This document shows positions 32,101 to 37,695 of a DNA stretch of 37,695 nt, piece after piece. Source of the DNA: Branchiostoma floridae (Eukaryota > Chordata > Leptocardii > Amphioxiformes > Branchiostomatidae); contig NC_049986.1 of the NCBI RefSeq assembly GCF_000003815.2, forward strand, positions 23,123,301-23,160,995, written 5' to 3'. Made by a program: the position numbers and the translations under genes. The notes beneath the pieces were generated by a model, which did no database searches, was not told the DNA's origin, and worked only from the letters and a program-made list of their open reading frames with translations. Position 1 is the stretch's first letter. Each line of letters opens with the position of its first letter.

Positions 32101-32613
32101 TACTCTGCATTTTAAACATAGCAACTGCAATGATCACATGATAAAAGCCTTTCATAGACACCTTGAGTTATCAAAAAGAGTAGGTTTGAGATAAATCTGA
32201 CAAAAAGACAAATCTGTCTGAAGTGAAAAATATATGCAGCTTGTCCTCTTCAGTACAAACATGCCGTGTGCAATGTGCAAAATGTACCAAAACAAAGAAT
32301 GATTTTCTCTTACTTAAAACTTCCCCAGACTGTAGCTGTAACACACTATGAACCCAGGACAGTGTGGACCTGTGTGACCAGACCACAGGGCAGTGTCCAT
32401 GTAAGGATACCACAGACACAGCCACGTGTGGCAGCTGACAGTACTGACATTATTTATTCCTCAGACTGCAGCTGTAACATATTGGGAACACAGGACAGTG
32501 TGGACCTGTGTGACCAGACCACAGGGCAGTGCCCATGTAAGAACACCACAGATACAGCCACATGTAGCAGCTGTAAGGACAAATACTGGAGGTTCCCTGA
32601 AAACTCAGACCAG
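26107..32613 (+). CDS. Laminin N-terminal/laminin-EGF protein (paralogue B), 3' end not seen
   Basis: Exons: 26107-26352, 28976-29595, 30265-30437, 31020-31187, 31688-31849, 32465-32613. All are GT/AG with consistent phases (0, 2, 1, 1, 1, 0), giving 506 codons. Signal peptide about residues 8-26 ([18 protein letters not shown]); start ATG at 26107, or Met6. The laminin N-terminal domain includes the motifs [29 protein letters not shown] and [13 protein letters not shown]. Four laminin-EGF units follow: [10 protein letters not shown] to [35 protein letters not shown], and [15 protein letters not shown] to [13 protein letters not shown]. It should be a secreted basement-membrane or guidance-type protein. 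The last exon ends in a good donor (CAG|GTAAG), but no further exon is recognised before the satellite array. Exon order and the NNRPW repeat match paralogue A at 6364-10115. Confidence 0.85.
26518..26732. mobile_element. MITE of the AGGCCACACC family, copy 7
   Basis: The left end AGGCCATGCCAATATAATT pairs with the right end TTCAAATTGATGTCGCTT. The interior (TTTTCATGATGTC) is shared with copy 4. It is diverged and lies in intron 1 of laminin-like gene B. Confidence 0.6.
27166..27514. mobile_element. CAGGGCTCGAAAT-ended element 2 (CAGGTTGC interior)
   Basis: Inverted ends CAGTGCCCGAAATA and TATTTCGAGCACTG bound 349 bp and are flanked by the 5-bp direct repeat TTCCA at 27161-27165 and 27515-27519. 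The interior repeats CAGGTTGC in both orientations near both ends. No transposase is present. Confidence 0.8.
27869..28225. mobile_element. CAGGGCTCGAAAT-ended element 3 (GGGTGCAC interior)
   Basis: Inverted ends CAGGGCTCGAAAT bound 357 bp. The interior repeats GGTGCAC and GTGCACC in both orientations at both sides. The flanks (CTAAGG, and CTGAGG one base away) are only an approximate duplication, suggesting an older insertion. It lies in intron 1 of laminin-like gene B, about 350 bp from element 2. Confidence 0.75.
30463..30545 (+). repeat. Pyrimidine-rich low-complexity tract
   Basis: A CTTCC- and CTGT-rich stretch just after laminin-like gene B exon 3. Low-complexity intronic DNA with no other signal. 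Confidence 0.6.
32329..32439 (+). pseudogene. Upstream partial copy of the last laminin-EGF exon, with a stop
   Basis: After a good acceptor (TTCCCCAG|AC) the sequence encodes CSCNTL[22 protein letters not shown], the same exon start as 32465. A TGA stands where the intact copy has GGA (Gly), and there is no donor. Similarity to the intact exon ends near 32439, 136 bp upstream of the matching point. It behaves as a decoy acceptor. Confidence 0.85.
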
Positions 32614-32790
32614 GTAAGAAAAGGTTTGATTAAGTCACAAGCCTATTTGTGCCCAACTGAATCTTCTGCCTTCCTAAAAAATACATTCTGGAGGTTTCCT
32701 GAAATCTCAGACCAGGTAAGGAGAATGTCACCCATTCCTGAAGCTTTGATTGAATCACAAAACTATTTGTGCCCCACTGACTTTTGTGTC
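32584..32790 (+). repeat. Duplicated splice-donor region of the last laminin-EGF exon
   Basis: The exon end TGGAGGTTCCCTGAAAACTC..CAG|GTAAG (donor at 32614) and about 75 bp of intron are repeated about 100 bp downstream as TGGAGGTTTCCTGAAATCTC..CAG|GTAAG (donor at 32716). The intron parts also match (TTTGTGCCC(A/C)ACTGA). Confidence 0.88.
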
Positions 32791-33199
32791 CTCATTTTGC
32801 ATTAATTTTTTTCTTAATATGAAGCAATCATAGGCATGTTTGACATCACTAAATCAGTCAATAAGTGCATAATTTTGCCTTAAAACAAGCAACTACACAC
32901 ACAGGGCTGTTGTTCCTATATGCATCTCCATCTTTGAAACTGTAACTCTTAAGCATAACATACCAACTTCAGAAGCATATGAGATTCAAACAGATGGACC
33001 AATCATTGACTTTGTTAAAACATTTCTCTCTCCCTCTCTCCCTCTCTTTGTACATGTTTGTATATTTATATTTCAGCCATACCATAGGTATGGTGAAATA
33101 TATTGTTATATTGCAATCCATACATAGTATGGGATTGCAATATATTGCTTTTCCTTTGTTTCTTCTCCTGTCAAATCTTCAAGTTGATTCAACTTTTTC

Positions 33200-35000
33200 A
33201 TTTTTGGGCCAAATGAGCTGAAATTTGGCATGGAGGTAGGGATAGCAAATACCCCCAGGTGTTTTTTTCACTTTTTTGATAGAGGCCTTAGAATTTATGA
33301 TATTTAGGGGTTTTGGTCATTTTTAGACAAAATATGTATATTTTGGGGCCCTGTGCCCTGGCATTACAAGCTAATGACATGAAATTTGGTACAGAGGTGC
33401 ATTGGACATATGCACACAGAAAACCATAAACACTTTCTTCATAGATCACTTCAAAAATTAGTTATTTTAGGGTTTTCGGCCATTTTTGACAAAAAATGTA
33501 TATTTTTGGCTCCTGTGCCCTTGTATTAAAACCAAATGACCTGAAATTTGGTACATAGGTGCATTTGACATATGGCCACAGAACGCCATCAACGCTTAAT
33601 TCATTGTTTACTCCAAAAATGGGTTATTTAAGGGTTTTGGGCCATTTTTGACTAAAAATGTATATTTTTTGCTCCTATGCCCTTGTATAGAAACCAAATG
33701 ACCTGAAATTTGGTACAGAGGTGCATTAAACATATGCTCACAGGACCCCATTGACACTTTCTTCATAGATCACTTCAAAAATTAGTTATTTTGGGGTTTT
33801 TAGTGATTTTTGTCTAAAAATGTATATTTTTGGCTTCTTTGCCCTTGTATGTGAACCAAATGACCTGAAATTTGGTACAAAGGTAAATTGGACACATGAC
33901 AACAGGACCCCATCAACACTTTCTTCATAGAGCACTAATAAAATGAGTTATTTTGGGATTTTTAGTCATTTCTAACTAAAAAATGTATATTTTTGGCTCC
34001 TATGCCCTTAAATTGAAACCAAATGACCTAAAATTCGGCATGAAGGTGTGTAGGACAAGTGCCCACAGTACTTCATTTTCCCTTTGAGCAAACATTACTT
34101 CAAATTGCTAAATTTTGGGATTTTCTCAAGGATGAAGATGGATTGCAATATGCTGTATTTGCTCCTAAGCAAATGTCGGCCTTTCTAGTATTCGTAATGT
34201 TTCTTTCTCCTGTCAAATCTTCAGAACACGGTATCTCCGTTGTTCCTCAACCGAATGACTTGAAATTTGGCACAAGGGTAGAGTGGGCCAATACCCTCGG
34301 GCGTTTTTTTCATTTTTTCCATATCTGTCTCTTAAATGATTTTATTAAGGTTTTTTGGTCATCTTAAGACCAAAACTGTATATTTGGGCCCCCTGTACCC
34401 TGGTATTATAACCGAATGAGCTGAAATTTGGCACAGATGTGCCTTGATAAGTCCCCCATATAGATTCAATATCAGTTTTGGTGTACAGTACAGCAAAATG
34501 CTTATTTTTGCGATTTTTTGACCAATTTTTGACCAAAAAAGGACACTTTTGGCCCCTGTACCCTGGTATTACAACCAAATGAGCTGAAATTTGACAGAGA
34601 TGTGCCTTGATAATGCCCCCATATAAATTTAAGAACACTTTTGGTGTACAGTACAACAAAATGCTTATTTTTGCGATTTTTTGACCAATTTTTGACCAAA
34701 AAAGGACACTTTTGGCTCCTGTACCTTGGTATTGCAACCGAATGAGCTGAAATTTGACACAGATGTGCCTTGATAATCCCTTCATATAAATTCAATAACA
34801 CTTTTGGTGTACAGTGCAACAAAATGCTTATTTTTGCGATTTTTGGCCAATTTTTGACCAAAAAAGGACACTTTTGGCTCCTGTACCCTGGTATTACAAT
34901 TAAATGACCTGAAATTTGGTATAGATAGGCATTAGATACTTGGTAACAAGATTCAAGTAAAATTTTTGACATAAACAACTTTAAAATGATTAATTTTGGC
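33200..35000. repeat. Satellite-like tandem array, about 160-165 bp unit, at least 11 copies
   Basis: A core GA(C/G)CTGAAATTTGG(T/C)A recurs at about 33217, 33376, 33539, 33698, 33861, 34026, 34256, 34419, 34578, 34743 and 34907, mostly 159-165 bp apart. Copies share TGTATATTTTTGGC(T/C)CC and a following (T/C)CCTGGTATTA. The last four are closest to each other. Minus-strand frames over them stay open because some units are a multiple of three long; this is not taken as coding. Confidence 0.9.
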
Positions 35001-35029
35001 ACTTTTCTGAGGGGAAAATTGTTTTCTTT

Positions 35030-36245
35030 TGGCCTCCTGACGTGACCTTCTGTGACCCCGCACAGAGCCACACCTGTGCGCGTCAGCCGGAGAGTTAATT
35101 GAATCAAAGACCTAGCCAATCAGCGAAGAGGAGGCCAAAGGCTAATTAATATTCATAAGCGGGGCCTCATGATCCCGTATATAGCAGTGTTCCCGCCAGG
35201 GGGAGCAAAGCCCGCCTAAGGCTCTCGCATTTTAGACTATTCAGAAGGCTTTATATTGTATCAGTTCTTAGGGGCATATCTATGATAATCGCAGCAGTCA
35301 CTTAACTTCTCTTCAGGAGTTTAGCGTAACACTGTTTCAGGTCAAACCGTCAAAGGCAACTAAAAACAAACTTTAACGTTACTGAGTTCAACAGTACTTA
35401 TAACTTGTTATCCGAAGTTGAAACGCTAGCGATGGTATTTTCGCTGCGCTGTTAGCTCCGTGCGACTGTTGTTGACGGTCTTATAACGGTATATTTTTCA
35501 CCCCTGTACCCTGGTATGAGTAACATTTGGTATAGATAGGCATAATATAGTTGGTAAAATGATCCAAGTAAAATTTTTGGCATAAAGTACTGTAAAAGGC
35601 TTAATTACAGCACTTTTTTTTAGGGGAAATTGGTTTTCTTTCGTTCTCCATGCCGTGACCTTTCGGACGTTCACCCCACAGAGCCGACATCTGCACCTGC
35701 GTCTAGCCGGCAGGAAGAGTTAATTCAATTAATGGTTCAGCCAATCAGCGAAGAGGAAAGCGAAGGCTAATTAATATTCATAAGCGGGACCACACAATAC
35801 GTTAACTTGAAGACTCAGGCCGTACAGACTTCTCCCCAGGATTTTTTCAAAGCGTCGGACAGGGGTCCGGGGGCCGCCGAATGTCCCTGGCGGGGTCCAG
35901 GGGCAGGGCCACTGTGGGGGGGACCCAGGTGGGCGAAGCCCCCCCGGAAGCTCTTGCATTTTAGGCTATTGAGAAGGCTTCTTTTATCAGTTTTTTTAGG
36001 GCCATATCTACGATAATCGTAGCAGTCACTTACTTCTCTTCAGCAGTTTGACTTTAAAATATTTCGGGTCAAAGCTTCAAAGACAACTAAAACCTCATAA
36101 ACAACAAACTTTACTTAGCTCAACAGTATACAAAAATATTGTACGGGTTGCCATCCTTAGTTGAAGCGCTTATTTATAGCGCTAGTATCTTCGCTGCGCC
36201 ATTAGCCGCCGTGCGACTTTTGTTGACGGTCTGATATCCCTACGT
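35030..36245. repeat. Two tandem copies of a promoter-like module
   Basis: Copy 1 at about 35030-35490 and copy 2 at about 35640-36240 share, in order, an AGAGTTAATT..AATT segment, AGCCAATCAGCGAAGAGGA, GGCTAATTAATATTCATAAG, CTCTTGCATTTTAG-type sequence, GATAATCG(C/T)AGCAGTCACTTA, and a 3' part ending in CCGTGCGACT..TGTTGACGGTCT. Between the copies is a satellite-like link (35500-35630). The CCAAT box, the AT-rich ATTAATATTCAT and, in copy 1, CCGTATATAGCAG look like promoter elements. Copy 2 has a GC-rich insert at about 35820-35945. No gene was seen downstream of either copy. Confidence 0.75.
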
Positions 36246-36735
36246 CGCCGCCTCGCTGATATTCCCACGGACATGTTTAAAAAAAAATACCCAGCAAAAA
36301 ACGCTGTTCTGCGTCAAATTCTATTCTATAAAACTCAGTGTTACAGTCTAAATATTTTGTAGAAGCACCGCTGTAGGAAAGAAGGTCCAAGCAATGTAAA
36401 ACATCACGTAGCATGAAGTTCGCTGTCAACTGGCACACAGCACATGACTGTTTGAAACTCTAAGTCTAATCAACAGCCGTGTTTGATTGATAGCCGGCGG
36501 TCCTATGATGAAGTCGGCGAAAGGTGCGTTAGTTAGAAAATCTGCGTTTAGTTTTGATACGTAATTATAAGTTAGACAGTGGCGAGAATGATTATTTTCT
36601 CATCAATATTTCTCTTCAGAATTATTTGAACTTAATTGTACATCTAAACAATTGGCTTACCTGTGCAATGTTTATATGATTAATGATCAGTGTACTGAAA
36701 TGATGTGTAACGTATGGCTCCTAGTCAATAGATCA
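36246..36735. other. Unassigned sequence, no gene seen
   Basis: No convincing frame, splice-site pair or repeat structure was found up to the third assembly gap. Confidence 0.45.
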
Positions 36736-36835
36736 NNNNNNNNNNNNNNNNNNNNNNNNNNNNNNNNNNNNNNNNNNNNNNNNNNNNNNNNNNNNNNNNN
36801 NNNNNNNNNNNNNNNNNNNNNNNNNNNNNNNNNNN
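36736..36835. other. Assembly gap (100 N)
   Basis: Exactly 100 N, the placeholder for a gap of unknown size. Confidence 0.99.
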
Positions 36836-37695
36836 AAATTGTAAGTAACTTTAAACTGCCAGAGTTTCAGCCCAATAAGACACTCTCAGCGCCAGGGTAT
36901 GAACAGACTGACCAGACAGACGAAAATAAATCCTCGAACAAAGTTCAATCGTATCTTCCGGGTCTGGCAGGAAGTTGTTAAACTAAAATAAGAATAGGCT
37001 CGATGGTTTATTGCATACAAAGTAAAACAGTTTAACAGTTTTACAGCTTGAAGAAAACAAACGCTCCTACAGTACCTGCACCTGCTTGATAATTATTAAA
37101 TCGTATGCCCTACTTGAATAAAAAAAGTTCATTGCAATAATAAATGTACCCACATCACAAGGAGCTTATACTTTTTTAAACTTACACCTAGTTATCGTAC
37201 TGAAAATTGTTAATGACATTACATGAAGTCATTCAACAATTTTCAGTCATGATGAAAATTTTCTGAATGGAAGGTGTGATTATTGTCATTTTCTGAAAAA
37301 TAGAAGCAAGCTCTGTTTTTACCTGGAGTCAATTCACAATACCAGTCCACTTTGGGGGATAATGTACTGTTAAGAGGATGTTCCATTTTTGCGCAGGGGT
37401 GATTTGGAACAGTCCAATGTTGCGTGGGAAGGGGTATGGCTGAAATATGCTGTATTTGCTCTTAAGCAAATGTCGGCCTTTCTAGTTACTCTTTCTGATA
37501 GCAAAGCAGTCTTTGATATATTTGCCTATCTTTGCATTATGGGAGTTGTGCATCCAAAGATAGATACAAATCTGTCTGTAGCATCGAGTCTCTTGAAATC
37601 TGCTGTACTGGATTCGAGAAATGCGTATAGCTCATTACGTAAAATAGCGTATCTAGAACATTCCATTAAAAATAGGCTACGTTACACCATGATCA
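36836..37695. other. Unassigned sequence with a stray repeat fragment
   Basis: AT-rich DNA without a recognised gene. A fragment at about 37444-37488 (ATATGCTGTATTTGCTC, GCAAATGTCGGCCTTTCTAG) nearly duplicates 34149-34192 inside the satellite region, showing that this segment is dispersed as well as tandem. Confidence 0.55.

Noticed and set aside
32329-32439. An additional functional laminin-EGF exon in gene B
   Set aside because: It contains an in-frame TGA and lacks a donor, so it is treated as a partial decoy copy.
34345-35119. Overlapping minus-strand frames of 146 and 205 codons with repeated peptide units
   Set aside because: They fall in a satellite whose unit is sometimes a multiple of three. 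The peptide repeats mirror the DNA repeat, and frame is lost in other units, so coding is unlikely.
35807-36016. Gly/Pro/Arg-rich 69-codon frame
   Set aside because: It is produced by the GC-rich insert in a repeated module, and the other copy of the module has no equivalent frame.

Overview
The window looks like a piece of an invertebrate deuterostome genome, most likely a cephalochordate (amphioxus, Branchiostoma). This is inferred from short exons with GT/AG introns, animal-type protein families, dense short inverted-repeat transposons, and minisatellites that span exon-intron junctions, a feature I recall being reported in amphioxus. There is no bacterial or viral gene content. Three assembly gaps are present (1698-1797, 18411-18750, 36736-36835).

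Layout. 1-2300 is repeat-rich intergenic DNA. 2479-4937 (+) encodes a two-exon type I membrane protein with two Ig domains and a long low-complexity cytoplasmic tail, followed by a poly(A) signal. 6364-10115 (-) is the 5' part of a secreted laminin-N-terminal/laminin-EGF (netrin/laminin-like) gene, with a candidate non-coding first exon near 12540. 10800-15100 holds tandem repeats, MITEs and a fold-back fragment of a Penelope-like retroelement. 15150-24637 (-) is the mitochondrial processing peptidase alpha subunit (PMPCA) in 13 inferred exons, one lost in the 340-bp gap. 26107-32613 (+) is a second laminin-N-terminal/EGF gene, a paralogue of the first. 32716-37695 has no recognisable gene; it holds a satellite of about 160-bp units and a duplicated promoter-like module.

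The most notable pattern is a set of six local tandem arrays whose units carry part of an exon plus its splice site (four cases with the acceptor, two with the donor) or the stop-codon end of a gene. They occur in all three multi-exon genes. In the longer arrays only the copy joined to the full exon is intact; the extra copies are decoy acceptors or donors, some with in-frame stops. I recall such junction-spanning minisatellites being described at the amphioxus Adh locus as 'mirages'; the number in one 38-kb window is what stands out.

Mobile DNA includes a Penelope fold-back with perfect 153-bp arms and a 13-bp target-site duplication, a 433-bp hAT-like element with an exact 8-bp duplication, three short elements sharing CAGGGCTCGAAAT-type ends but with different internal motif arrays, a TA-flanked MITE abutting a PMPCA splice donor, and at least seven copies of an AGGCCACACCAATTTAATT inverted-repeat family.
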